Of a stretch of 64,000 bases of DNA, positions 18,641-26,467 are shown piece by piece. Source of the stretch: Palleronia pelagia. GTDB lineage: Bacteria; Pseudomonadota; Alphaproteobacteria; Rhodobacterales; Rhodobacteraceae. Every line of letters starts with the position of its first letter. The first letter of the stretch is position 1. The position numbers were made by a program, and so were the translations under genes. The stretch spans positions 1 through 64,000 of the forward strand of contig NZ_FOCM01000008.1 of the NCBI RefSeq assembly GCF_900110115.1, written 5' to 3'. A model generated the notes under the pieces. The model saw only the letters and a list, made by a program, of their open reading frames with translations, was not told the DNA's origin and searched no databases.

Positions 18641-18662
18641 AAGAGCGTTGTGGTCCCTTTCT

Positions 18663-19343
18663 TTAGTCGCAGATGCCGGAACGCGGGGCGTTGGGCCAAA
18701 AAAGCAACACGTCTTTGGGTTGAGTGGCGGGAAATCTCGCAACTTGGGGAAAGTGCGGGCTGAGCAGCGCATGGAGGCGGTCGGTGCGGGCGCCGTGGGG
18801 GTCCAGCGCGCGGCAGCAGACGAATTCCTCGACCAGCGAGGCCTGCTGTTCGAAGGGATATTCCTCGAATCGGACGTTGTTTTCGAGCTCGAACAGGTAG
18901 GGATCGGTGGCTGGCAGATGTTCGGTCGCGGCGCGCAGGGGGTGGTAGCCGGTGGTCTCCCGGTTCTGCCATTGCCAGGTGTGGGTCAGCTCATGGGCCA
19001 GCAGCATGGCATCCTCGAGCTGCATGGATCGCGGGTAATCTCCCAGGAAATCGTCCAGATGCAACGGGTTGGCCATGACGATCCGGTTGAACAGCACCAT
19101 GGCGGCGATGCGGCCGGTGACGGTGCCGCGCTCGGGCGGGCGGATGCGTTCGCGGCAGGCCACGGCGGGTCGCGCTGGGCGCGAGAGGGGGACGAGGCCC
19201 ACGAGCGCGCTGCGGTGCACGCGGACGCGGCTGGTGTCGAGGGTGGGGCCAAGGGTGTCGCGGGCGAATCGGGTTTCCCCGTCGCTGAGGGGGCGGCCGC
19301 AGGCGGGCAGGAGCAGCAGGAGGGCGAGGAGAAGGGCGCGCAT
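18663..19343 (-). CDS. Lipoprotein with HExxH metalloprotease-like motif
   Basis: 226 residues. An N-terminal lipoprotein signal ends in the lipobox LLPAC (Cys15). The motif AHELTHTWQ places H117-E-L-T-H121 as a zinc-binding signature, and acidic segments further on (EEYPFEQQASLVEEF) could supply a third ligand. The FNRIVM and NPLHLDDFLGDY segments suggest a folded extracytoplasmic domain. I recognise no named family beyond a gluzincin-like motif, and protease activity is inference. It is divergent from the fasciclin gene across the repeat-rich gap 19344-19641 and ends at a strong terminator. Confidence 0.72.
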   Translation of the reverse strand: MRALLLALLLLLPACGRPLSDGETRFARDTLGPTLDTSRVRVHRSALVGLVPLSRPARPAVACRERIRPPERGTVTGRIAAMVLFNRIVMANPLHLDDFLGDYPRSMQLEDAMLLAHELTHTWQWQNRETTGYHPLRAATEHLPATDPYLFELENNVRFEEYPFEQQASLVEEFVCCRALDPHGARTDRLHALLSPHFPQVARFPATQPKDVLLFWPNAPRSGICD

Positions 19344-19406
19344 GGGGCGATGGTGCGCCCGGTCCGGCGGCGCGGCAAGGGGCAACCGCGTCGCCGTGCA
19401 CGGGCC

Positions 19407-19547
19407 GTACACCGGCCGTGCCGCGCCGGTCCACGGCCCGTGCGGCAGGGGTGCGCATGGTGTGCCGTGGGCGTGCACCGATACGGCGGCGGGCGTGCAC
19501 CGGGTGGCCCATGACGTACACCGGGCGTCGGACGCCTGGTGTACGGG
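19407..19547. repeat. 22-base periodic array of GTRCACCGG-like motifs
   Basis: Motifs related to GTRCACCGG start at 19407 (GTACACCGG), 19429 (GTCCACGGC), 19451 (GTGCGCATGG), 19473 (GTGCACCG), 19495 (GTGCACCGGG), 19516 (GTACACCGGG) and, inverted or degenerate, 19539. Spacings are 22, 22, 22, 22, 21 and 23 bases, close to two helical turns. The last unit forms a 13-base inverted repeat (19515-19527 with 19533-19545). It fills the gap between the divergent lipoprotein and fasciclin genes, where an operator array would lie. No such array is known to me. Confidence 0.6.
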
Positions 19548-19641
19548 ATTGTCGCGCTCTGAAACTTTCCGGCCCGGCCTTCGTGGCTCCGGGTGATGGC
19601 GGCGGAACTCCGCGGCCAGCGAACCAGAACGGGAGAGAAAC

Positions 19642-20196
19642 ATGAACAAGATCACCCTGACCACCTGTGCCGCCCTGCTGGCCGCCGGAACGGCCACCGC
19701 CCAAGACAACCCCACTGTCGGGGGCGCCGAGATGTTTCCCGAGAAGACCATCGCCGCCAATGCCTCGAACGCGCCGAACCTGACGACGCTGGTGACCGCG
19801 GTGACCGAGGCCGGGCTGGTCGACACGCTGAACGGCCCCGGGCCCTTCACCGTCTTCGCGCCCACCAACCGGGCCTTCGAGCGGATCACGGACGAGTCGC
19901 TCAACGCGCTGCTGGCGAACGAGCAGCAGCTGCGCCAGGTGCTGACCTGTCACGTGGTCGCGGCGAACGCGGATGCGAATGCCATCGTCGGGATGATCGC
20001 CGACGACAACGGCGCGCACCCGGTGCCCACCGTGGGCGGCTGCACGCTGACCGCGACGCTGGAGGGCGGTACGGTGGTGCTGACCGACGAGAACGGGCGC
20101 GAGGCGCGGGTCATCCAGAGCGACGTGACCCAGTCGAACGGCGTGGTCCACGTCATCGACCGCGTGCTGCTGCCCGCGGGCCAGGCCGCGATGTGA
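19642..20196 (+). CDS. Secreted fasciclin (FAS1) domain protein
   Basis: 184 residues: a signal peptide cleaved near TATA-QD (about residue 21), then one FAS1 domain. The diagnostic H1 box FTVFAPTNRAFERI and the H2-like VIQSDVTQSNGVVHVIDRVLLP at the C-terminus are clear. FAS1 proteins of this type are usually periplasmic or surface adhesion factors; ligand unknown. ATG 19642 follows GGGAGAG. A decayed copy of its 3' end lies about 0.5 kb downstream at 20665-20789. Confidence 0.93.
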   Translation: MNKITLTTCAALLAAGTATAQDNPTVGGAEMFPEKTIAANASNAPNLTTLVTAVTEAGLVDTLNGPGPFTVFAPTNRAFERITDESLNALLANEQQLRQVLTCHVVAANADANAIVGMIADDNGAHPVPTVGGCTLTATLEGGTVVLTDENGREARVIQSDVTQSNGVVHVIDRVLLPAGQAAM

Positions 20197-20221
20197 GCCA
20201 GGCGCACACTCGTGCCGACAG

Positions 20222-20249
20222 GGGGCTGCCCGCCGGGCGGCCCCTTTTT
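20222..20249 (+). terminator. Intrinsic terminator of the fasciclin gene
   Basis: Stem GGGGCTGCCC (20222-20231) / GGGCGGCCCC (20235-20244) with one U-G pair and a three-base loop, followed by TTTTT (20245-20249). It starts 26 bases after the stop codon. Confidence 0.9.
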
Positions 20250-20276
20250 CATTGCGTGGCAGGGGTGGTGGGCGGG

Positions 20277-20525
20277 TCAGCCCGCGGCGTTGAGCCCGGC
20301 CAGGCGACGCTCGCCCTCGTCGCGGCAGATGGCATTGGCCACGGCGTCGGTCATCGAGGCGGGCCGCAGCACCGCGCGGTCGTAGAGCGTGTTGCGCAGG
20401 GTGTAGAGCTGGCAGGTCACGGTGCCCTGGTCGGTGACGACCTCGATCTCGGGGCTCTCGATCTGGTCGGGATCCGCGATGCAGGCGGCGAGGAGGAGCG
20501 GGGCGAGGAGAAGCAGGCGGGGCAT
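20277..20525 (-). CDS. Small putative lipoprotein of unknown function
   Basis: 82 residues with a lipoprotein signal (PRLLLLAPLLLAAC, lipobox LLAAC) and a short mature region containing a second pair of cysteines (TCQLY and AICRDEG) that could form a disulfide. No known domain recognised. ATG 20525 is used; a GTG two codons upstream is possible, and neither has a clear ribosome binding site. It is convergent with the fasciclin gene. Confidence 0.65.
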   Translation of the reverse strand: MPRLLLLAPLLLAACIADPDQIESPEIEVVTDQGTVTCQLYTLRNTLYDRAVLRPASMTDAVANAICRDEGERRLAGLNAAG

Positions 20526-20664
20526 GGGCACGGGTCCGGTTGGGGTGGTGTCGCCGGGACCGTAGCGCGGGGCGGGGGTGTTGGGAATGGGGTGTTTGGG
20601 GGCGGTTGAGCGGGGAAGACCCGGTCGCGAATCTTAGGCGGCTATTTCCTTTTAGCGCCGTTCG

Positions 20665-20789
20665 ACGGCAGTACAGTGGTGCTAACCGACGAGAACGGCT
20701 GCGAGGCGCGGATGATCCAGACAGCCCTGTCGTACGGGGGGCCACGCGATCGACCGCGCTTTTCTGCCGAGGGTCAGACGGCAATGTGA
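20665..20789 (+). pseudogene. Decayed 3' fragment of a second fasciclin gene
   Basis: Bases from about 20665 match the 3' part of the intact fasciclin gene from about 20065. Both share GTGGTGCT-ACCGACGAGAACG, then GAGGCGCGG and ATCCAGA, and both end in ATGTGAG. The encoded TVVLTDENGCEARMIQ mirrors TVVLTDENGREARVIQ, but the rest has small deletions and substitutions, the two frames no longer match throughout, and no start, signal peptide or H1 box precedes it. It therefore looks like the remnant of a duplicated gene. Confidence 0.75.
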
Positions 20790-21152
20790 GAATGGGCGGG
20801 GCCGATACTGGCTGGCTCCGTGTCGCGGGCCGGGCCGTCCTTGAGTTTTCCGAGATTGGGTTGGGGTAGCGCAGGGAGCGTGCCGGAACCGAACAGTTTC
20901 GGAGCCTGACGTGTCTTGCGTCCTCCCCACTGCCCGGCGGTCACCGCCGGCCGTGTCCGCTCCGCTCCCACCGGGCGGGCGCTCCACTATGGGACGAGAC
21001 ATCTCTATAAATTCCGTATACCTTGGGTGGTAGTTTGCCGAACATACAAAATACCGGTGGAATAGTGTATTCGGCTCAGAGAGGGCGCGCTCCCACCATC
21101 TTCATAAAGGGACCCTCCGGGCGCCTAATTTTTCTGCTTTAGGGGATTTGTA
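20790..21152. other. Gene-free stretch upstream of the HEPN-like gene
   Basis: No gene is supported. A perfect hairpin CCGGCGG-TCA-CCGCCGG is at 20934-20950. From about 21000 base composition becomes AT-rich, with several promoter-like elements (TATAAAT near 21007, TTGGGT then TACAAA with a 16-base gap near 21025-21055) that could serve the gene at 21153. The composition change marks the left edge of foreign-looking DNA. Confidence 0.4.
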
Positions 21153-22007
21153 TTGTCTAGATTTGAGTTCAGCTCGTTCGATAGAGATACCGCGGATCGT
21201 AAGCGTGATGAGAAGAAAAGAGTTGAGAGTCCAGGCTCTTTCTTTTACGCTCAAGGGCGAGGCCTCCTTTTAGCAGCTGACTATTTCAAAGATGGCCGAC
21301 TGGCAGAGGACGCACGCACAGGTACCGCCATCAAACATAGGCAGAGGATTAACCTGGCAATATTTGGGCAGCTGATGGCTTCTTTTGAATACTTTCTGAA
21401 GGACTTTGTGGCAAAGGCAATCGACGCGACCGTTCATTTAGACAGCTCAGTCGATAAATGTGATTGGATGACGATCGATAAGCCAAAGGTTCTAGCGACG
21501 CGAGGGAACACGAGTTCGGTTGGTGCAATGCTGGTTCATTCATCTTCGAGGTGGCACAGCCCAACAGTCGTAAACGATAGGTATCAGCAGCTATTCCAGC
21601 GCAGACCGATCTCAAATGCTGAGACAGAAGATCTTGAAAAGCTTTGGATCGCGCGGCATTCCGTTGCGCACAATGCAGGGTTTGTGACCCATTACGATGC
21701 TTCTAGGATGGGAGAGCAACGTCTTTCGGAGCAATCAATTGCTATGACGATAAAATTTCTAGAGGAAACCTTCCAGTTCTTAGTTGAAATAGTCAGGCGC
21801 ACGACTGAAGACATCGGTCAAAAAATTTTAGAAGATTGGCTTGGCACTCTTGCAGATATTGGCCCGGACTATGCTAGGGATAAATCGACTTATAGAAAAT
21901 TGAAGTTGCTTTCTACGTTTGTCGAAAGCCGACCTCAAGATCTTCCAAAAGTAACGGAAAGTCAGTATCTTCAGGATTTTCCAGAAGGCCAGCCGAACCT
22001 AATTTAG
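21153..22007 (+). CDS. Putative HEPN-type RNase, horizontally acquired
   Basis: 284 residues, strongly helical and AT-rich compared with all neighbours, with codon use that looks foreign. The segment LWIARHSVAHNAGFVTHYD contains R168-x4-H173, matching the R-x4-6-H motif of HEPN ribonucleases, with the polar residue directly after Arg and the downstream Asn-Ala-Gly typical of the RiboL-PSP-HEPN/MAE-type group. An upstream helix (IFGQLMASFEYFLKDFVAKAID, about 70-91) fits the first HEPN helix. The TTG start at 21153 has AGGGG seven bases upstream; no ATG fits. Many such proteins act in defence or toxin-antitoxin systems, but no partner gene is adjacent. RNase activity is inference. Confidence 0.6.
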   Translation: MSRFEFSSFDRDTADRKRDEKKRVESPGSFFYAQGRGLLLAADYFKDGRLAEDARTGTAIKHRQRINLAIFGQLMASFEYFLKDFVAKAIDATVHLDSSVDKCDWMTIDKPKVLATRGNTSSVGAMLVHSSSRWHSPTVVNDRYQQLFQRRPISNAETEDLEKLWIARHSVAHNAGFVTHYDASRMGEQRLSEQSIAMTIKFLEETFQFLVEIVRRTTEDIGQKILEDWLGTLADIGPDYARDKSTYRKLKLLSTFVESRPQDLPKVTESQYLQDFPEGQPNLI

Positions 22008-22011
22008 CCAT

Positions 22012-23961
22012 TCAGACATCCAACTCCTCCACGAACTGCGCGTTCTGTTGGATGTATTCGAAGCGCAGCTCGGGTTTCTTCCCCATCAACCGCTCCACCA
22101 GGTCTCCGGTCTCGCCCGTGACCTCGTCGACGATCTTCACGCGGATCAGCTTGCGTGACTTCGGGTCCATGGTGGTGTCCTTCAGGTCCTTGGCGTCCAT
22201 CTCGCCCAGGCCCTTGAAGCGGCTGACGTCGATCTTGCCCTTGCCGCCCAGGCCCTTTTGCAGCCACGCCTCCTTCTCGGCCTCATCCAGGCAGTAGACG
22301 CGCTTGGCCCCCTGCGTCAGGCGGAAGAGCGGCGGGCAGGCGAGGTAGAGGTGGCCCGCGTCGATCAGCGGGCGCATCTGGGTGTAGAAGAACGTCATCA
22401 GCAGCGACGCGATATGGGCGCCGTCCACGTCGGCGTCGGTCATGATGATGATCTTGTCGTAGCGCAGGTCGTCGAGGTTGAACTTGGTGCCCATGCCCAC
22501 GCCGAGCGCCTGGCAGAGGTCGTTGATCTCGGCATTGCTGCCCAGCTTGGACGACGCCGCGCCCAGCACGTTCAGGATCTTGCCGCGCAGTGGCAGCAGC
22601 GCCTGGGTCTTGCGCTCGCGCGCCATCTTGGCCGAGCCGCCCGCGCTGTCGCCCTCGACGATGAACAACTCGGTGCCGTCGCGCGCCGAGGTCGAGCAAT
22701 CGACCAGCTTGCCGGGCAGGCGCAGCTTTTTGGTGGCGGACTTGCGCTGCGTCTCCTTTTCGGCGCGGCGGCGCATCCGTTCCTCGGCCCGCAGGATCAG
22801 GTAGTCGAGGATGGCGCCGGCGGCCTTGGTGTCCGACGCGAGCCAGTTGTCGAAATGGTCGCGCACGGCCCTTTCCACCAGGCCCTGGGCGGCGGAGGTG
22901 GCGAGCCGATCCTTGGTCTGGCCGACGAATTCCGGCTCGGCGATGAAGCACGAGACCAGCGCGCAGCCGCCCGCCGCCAGATCCTCGCGCGTGATGTCCT
23001 TGGCCTTCTTCATGCCCGACCGTTCGCCGTGGGCCTTGATGCCCTTGAGGATGGCGGCCCAGAACCCGGCCTCGTGCGTGCCGCCCTCGGGGGTGGGGAC
23101 GGTGTTGCAGTAGGATTGCACGAAGCCGTCGCGCGCGGGGGTCCAGTTGATGGCCCATTCCACCTTGCCGGGCGCATCGCGGAAATCGACATTGCCGGCG
23201 AAGGGCGCGTCGGCATAGGTGGCCGCGCCGCCCAGCGTTTCCTTCAGGTAATCGGCCAGCCCGCCGGGGAAGTGGAAGGTGGCTTCCTTCGGGGTGTCGC
23301 CATCTTCGATCGCGGTCTTCCAGCGGATCTCGACGCCCGAGAACAGGTAGGCCTTGGAGCGGACCATCTTCATCAGACGGGCGGGCTTGAATTTCAGCGC
23401 GCCGAAGATCTCGGCATCGGGGTGGAAGGTGACGGAGGTGCCCTTGCGGTTGGGCGCGGCGCCGGCGTCGGCCACCGGGCCCACGGGCTTGCCGCGCGTG
23501 AATTCCTGCGCCACCAGCTTGCGGTCGCGGGCGACCTCGACCCGGACGTGATCGGACAGCGCGTTGACCACCGAGATGCCCACGCCGTGCAGGCCGCCGG
23601 AGGTCTGGTACGCCTTGCCCGAGAACTTGCCGCCCGCGTGGAGCGTGCACAGGATGACCTCCAGGGCGCTCTTGTCGGGGAATTTGGGGTGCGGGTCGGT
23701 GGGGATGCCGCGTCCGTTGTCGCGGATGGTGACCGAGTGATCGGCGTGAAGCTCGACCTCGATGCGGTTTGCGTGACCGGCGACGGCCTCGTCCATGGAA
23801 TTGTCCAGCACCTCGGCCACCAGGTGGTGCAGAGCGCGTTCGTCGGTGCCGCCGATATACATGCCCGGGCGCTTGCGCACGGGTTCGAGCCCCTCGAGCA
23901 CCTCGATCGACGAGGCGTCATAGGCGGGGGCGGCGTTCCCCTTCAGAAGGTCTTCGGACAT
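22012..23961 (-). CDS. parE: DNA topoisomerase IV subunit B ParE
   Basis: 649-residue ATPase subunit of topoisomerase IV, which decatenates chromosomes. The GHKL ATPase domain shows VRKRPGMYIGGTDERALHHLVAEVLDN, DNGRGIP and GGLHGVGISVVNALS; the TOPRIM domain shows the acidic EGDSAGGSAK (E436) and MTDADVDGAHI. The DERALHHLVAEVLDNSMDEAVAGHA stretch and length favour ParE over GyrB (about 800 residues). ATG 23961 has AAGGTGAG upstream. It is convergent with the HEPN-like gene, four bases apart. Confidence 0.95.
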   Translation of the reverse strand: MSEDLLKGNAAPAYDASSIEVLEGLEPVRKRPGMYIGGTDERALHHLVAEVLDNSMDEAVAGHANRIEVELHADHSVTIRDNGRGIPTDPHPKFPDKSALEVILCTLHAGGKFSGKAYQTSGGLHGVGISVVNALSDHVRVEVARDRKLVAQEFTRGKPVGPVADAGAAPNRKGTSVTFHPDAEIFGALKFKPARLMKMVRSKAYLFSGVEIRWKTAIEDGDTPKEATFHFPGGLADYLKETLGGAATYADAPFAGNVDFRDAPGKVEWAINWTPARDGFVQSYCNTVPTPEGGTHEAGFWAAILKGIKAHGERSGMKKAKDITREDLAAGGCALVSCFIAEPEFVGQTKDRLATSAAQGLVERAVRDHFDNWLASDTKAAGAILDYLILRAEERMRRRAEKETQRKSATKKLRLPGKLVDCSTSARDGTELFIVEGDSAGGSAKMARERKTQALLPLRGKILNVLGAASSKLGSNAEINDLCQALGVGMGTKFNLDDLRYDKIIIMTDADVDGAHIASLLMTFFYTQMRPLIDAGHLYLACPPLFRLTQGAKRVYCLDEAEKEAWLQKGLGGKGKIDVSRFKGLGEMDAKDLKDTTMDPKSRKLIRVKIVDEVTGETGDLVERLMGKKPELRFEYIQQNAQFVEELDV

Positions 23962-24072
23962 GCTGCTCACCTTGCTTTTCTTGATTGGATCGTAGCATCG
24001 CACCAAGCCCGCGCCGGGGCAATGCCGCGCTGCGGCCCCGATGGCGCCACGTTTGCGGGGCAGGGTGGCGCC

Positions 24073-24228
24073 ATGGAAAAGCAGACCCATATCCGCGCCC
24101 TGCTGGCGCGTGCCCGCGCCCGCCGCGACCGCGAGAGTGACGAGGTCCGGCCCGAGATCCCCGTCGTGCGGCGCGTGACGCTGGACGACGTGGTGCGGCT
24201 GATGGGGCGCGACGACCAGGCCGCCTGA
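24073..24228 (+). CDS. Small hypothetical protein
   Basis: 51-residue, highly charged reading frame (METKQ-type start, then ALLARARARRDRESDEVRP and VRRVTLDDVVRLMGRD). No family recognised. It lies between divergent parE and the DapA-family gene, 42 bases before the latter, with only a G-rich sequence as ribosome binding site. It could be real, but support is limited to frame length and position. Confidence 0.35.
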   Translation: MEKQTHIRALLARARARRDRESDEVRPEIPVVRRVTLDDVVRLMGRDDQAA

Positions 24229-24270
24229 TCGCGCTTGCCGATTCCCGGCGGCGGGCGCAATGCTGCGCGC

Positions 24271-25152
24271 ATGACACCGTTTCACGGCCTGCTGGCCTAT
24301 CCCGTGACCCCGATGGATGCCGACGGCGCGCCCGACCTCGATGCGCTGGGCCGGGTGCTCGCGCCCCTGGTCGATGCGGGGGTGGATGCCGTGGGCCTGC
24401 TGGGCAGCACCGGCAACTATGCCTACCTGGACTTGCCCGCCCGCAAGCGGGTGCTGGCGGCGGCGGTCGAGGCGCTGGACGGCCGCGTGCCGCTGGTCGT
24501 GGGCGTGGGCGCCATGCGCACCGACTGGGCCGAGGACCTGGCGCGCGATGCGGCGCGGGCGGGGGTGGACGGGCTGTTGCTGGCGCCCATGTCCTACCAG
24601 CCGCTGACCGAGGCCGAGGTGCACGCCCATTTCCGCGCCGTGTCGCTGGCGGGGGACCTGCCGCTCTGCGTCTATGACAACCCCGGAACGACCCATTTCC
24701 GTTTCACGTCCGAGCTGCTGGCGCGGCTGGCCCAACTGCCCGGCGTGGCGGCGGTGAAGGTGCCGGTGCCGCGCGACGACCCCGCAGCCGAGCTGTCGCG
24801 GATGCGCGACGGGCTGGCCGACGTGGCGCTGGGGGCCAGCGGCATGGCCGGGTGCGGTCGGGCGATGCTGGCGGGCGCGGACGCTTGGCATTCCAGCCTT
24901 GCGGGCAGCCTGGCGGGCCCGGCTCTGGCCCTGGTGCGCGCGGCGCAGGCGGGCGATGCGGAGGCGGTTGAGGCGCGGGAGACCGCGCTGGCGCCCCTTT
25001 TCGGGCTGATGGCGCGGCGGGGCAGCCTGCGCGTGGCTCACGCCATCGTCGGGCTGCGCGGATTGTGCGCCGCCCCGTTGCCGCGTCCGCTGATGCCGCT
25101 GGACGCCGAGGAGATCGACATGCTCGCCGGGATGCTGGACGAGCTGGACTGA
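24271..25152 (+). CDS. DapA/N-acetylneuraminate lyase family aldolase
   Basis: 293-residue class I aldolase of the dihydrodipicolinate synthase family. GLLGSTGNYAYLDLPARKRV corresponds to the GTTGE substrate loop (here GSTGN), VYDNPGTT carries the catalytic tyrosine, and VAAVKVP carries the Schiff-base lysine. The altered GSTGN loop and the isolated context argue against it being the biosynthetic DapA; it more likely acts on another pyruvate-derived keto acid. ATG 24271 is chosen because the family N-terminus begins directly there. Confidence 0.82.
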   Translation: MTPFHGLLAYPVTPMDADGAPDLDALGRVLAPLVDAGVDAVGLLGSTGNYAYLDLPARKRVLAAAVEALDGRVPLVVGVGAMRTDWAEDLARDAARAGVDGLLLAPMSYQPLTEAEVHAHFRAVSLAGDLPLCVYDNPGTTHFRFTSELLARLAQLPGVAAVKVPVPRDDPAAELSRMRDGLADVALGASGMAGCGRAMLAGADAWHSSLAGSLAGPALALVRAAQAGDAEAVEARETALAPLFGLMARRGSLRVAHAIVGLRGLCAAPLPRPLMPLDAEEIDMLAGMLDELD

Positions 25153-25165
25153 CCGCGCGACGCGG

Positions 25166-25194
25166 GCGCCGCCGCGCCGCCGCGCCGCCGCGCC
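25166..25194. repeat. 8-base tandem repeat GCGCCGCC, 3.6 copies
   Basis: Four successive units of GCGCCGCC, the last incomplete, in the 45-base gap between the convergent DapA-family and MFS genes. Probably replication slippage in GC-rich DNA; no function evident. Confidence 0.7.
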
Positions 25195-25197
25195 GGC

Positions 25198-26328
25198 TCA
25201 GGGCGCGGGGGGCGGCGCCATGGCCCTGGCCAGCGCCACGATCAGCAGCGCCAGCACGGCCAGAAGCGCCATGCCGATTCTGAGGCTCGTTGCCGCGGCC
25301 ACCAGCCCGATCAGGGGCGGTCCGATCAGGATGCCGCCATATCCCAGCGTCGCCACCGCCGCGATCGCCTGGCCCGCGGGCATCGACCGCGAGGCAGCGG
25401 CGCGCGAGAACGCCAGCGGGAAGATGACGCCGAGGCCCAGGCCGAACAGCACGAAGCCGGGCAGGGCAAGGCCGAGGCCCGGCGCCAGGGCGACCAGGCT
25501 TGCCCCGGTCACGGCGAACGCGCCGCTGGCGCGGGTCATGGCGGTCGGGCCGAAGCGCGCCACCAGCCCGTCGCCGGCCAGGCGCACGGTCACCATGGCG
25601 GCGGCGAAACAGGCATAGCCCAGCGGCGCGGCCCGTTCGGTCTGGGACAGCGCCTCGATCAGGTAGACCGCCGACCAGTCGGCGACGGCGCCTTCGCCCA
25701 GCGCCGCGGCAAGGGCGACGATCCCCACCGTCACGAGGCCGCCCTTCGGCAGGGCGAAGGCGGGGCCGTCATCGCTGAGGTCCGATTGCCACGGCACGCG
25801 GGTCAGCCACCAGCCCAGGGCCGCGGCGGGCAGCCCGATCACGGCGAAATGCAGCAGGACCGGCCCCCCGGCGAAAACGAGACCGCTGGCGGCGCCCGCG
25901 CCCGACGCCAGAGACCACGCGGCATGGAACGAGCTGAGGATGGGCCGGCCGCCCGCGCGCTCGATCTCGGTCGCCCAGCCGTTCATGGCCACATCGGTGG
26001 CGCCATAGGCCGCGCCGAAAAGAAACAGCGCCGGGGCCAGCAGCCAGAGCGACGGCATCAGCGGCAGCGCCAGGAGCGTGCAGATCTGGACCGGGATCAG
26101 CAGCCGCGTCAGCCGCTTGGCGCCCATCCTGTCCGAGGCCCGCCCGGCCAGCGGAAAGGCCACGATGGCACCGCCCGCGATGCACAGAAGCAGCAGGCCG
26201 AGCGCGTCGTGATCGAGGCCGAAGCGCTCGACGAAGGCGGGAATGCGCGCGGCCCAGAGACCGAACAGGAGACCGTTCATGCAGAAGGCCGAGGTCGCGG
26301 CGATACGGGCGGATCGAAGGTGGTGCAT
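25198..26328 (-). CDS. MFS transporter
   Basis: 376 residues with about 12 membrane segments. The N-terminal half has GLWAARIPAFVERFGLD and the loop GRASDRMGAKRLTR (the MFS loop 2-3 signature), followed by FLFGAAYGATDVAMNGWATEIERAGGRP; this resembles the FucP/YbjJ-type group of sugar or drug MFS carriers. Substrate cannot be inferred. ATG 26328 begins MHHLRSARIAA right before the first span. It is convergent with the aldolase gene and divergent from the epimerase gene. Confidence 0.87.
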   Translation of the reverse strand: MHHLRSARIAATSAFCMNGLLFGLWAARIPAFVERFGLDHDALGLLLLCIAGGAIVAFPLAGRASDRMGAKRLTRLLIPVQICTLLALPLMPSLWLLAPALFLFGAAYGATDVAMNGWATEIERAGGRPILSSFHAAWSLASGAGAASGLVFAGGPVLLHFAVIGLPAAALGWWLTRVPWQSDLSDDGPAFALPKGGLVTVGIVALAAALGEGAVADWSAVYLIEALSQTERAAPLGYACFAAAMVTVRLAGDGLVARFGPTAMTRASGAFAVTGASLVALAPGLGLALPGFVLFGLGLGVIFPLAFSRAAASRSMPAGQAIAAVATLGYGGILIGPPLIGLVAAATSLRIGMALLAVLALLIVALARAMAPPPAP

Positions 26329-26467
26329 CCGCGCTTGATCGGGCCGCGCGGTCGGGACTGCAAGGGACGTTTTGAGCCTTTCCCGCGGTCGTGCCCGATC
26401 TCGGTGGCGGTGGCCAAGCCGCGCCCGCCGGACTAGCTGCCCCGGCAACACATCATGGAGAGGCATC

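Noticed and set aside
19381-19600. Repetitive Pro/Gly/His-rich open frames over the 22-base repeat array
   Set aside because: The repeat unit is not a multiple of three and the frames start without ribosome binding sites, so the repeat acts at DNA or RNA level or is neutral.
24235-24270. Earlier start for the DapA-family gene at 24235
   Set aside because: The extra 12 residues are not family-like and lie downstream of no ribosome binding site; ATG 24271 gives the normal N-terminus.
25166-25194. GCGCCGCC repeat as a hairpin terminator between convergent genes
   Set aside because: The repeat is direct rather than inverted, and no T-run follows on either strand.
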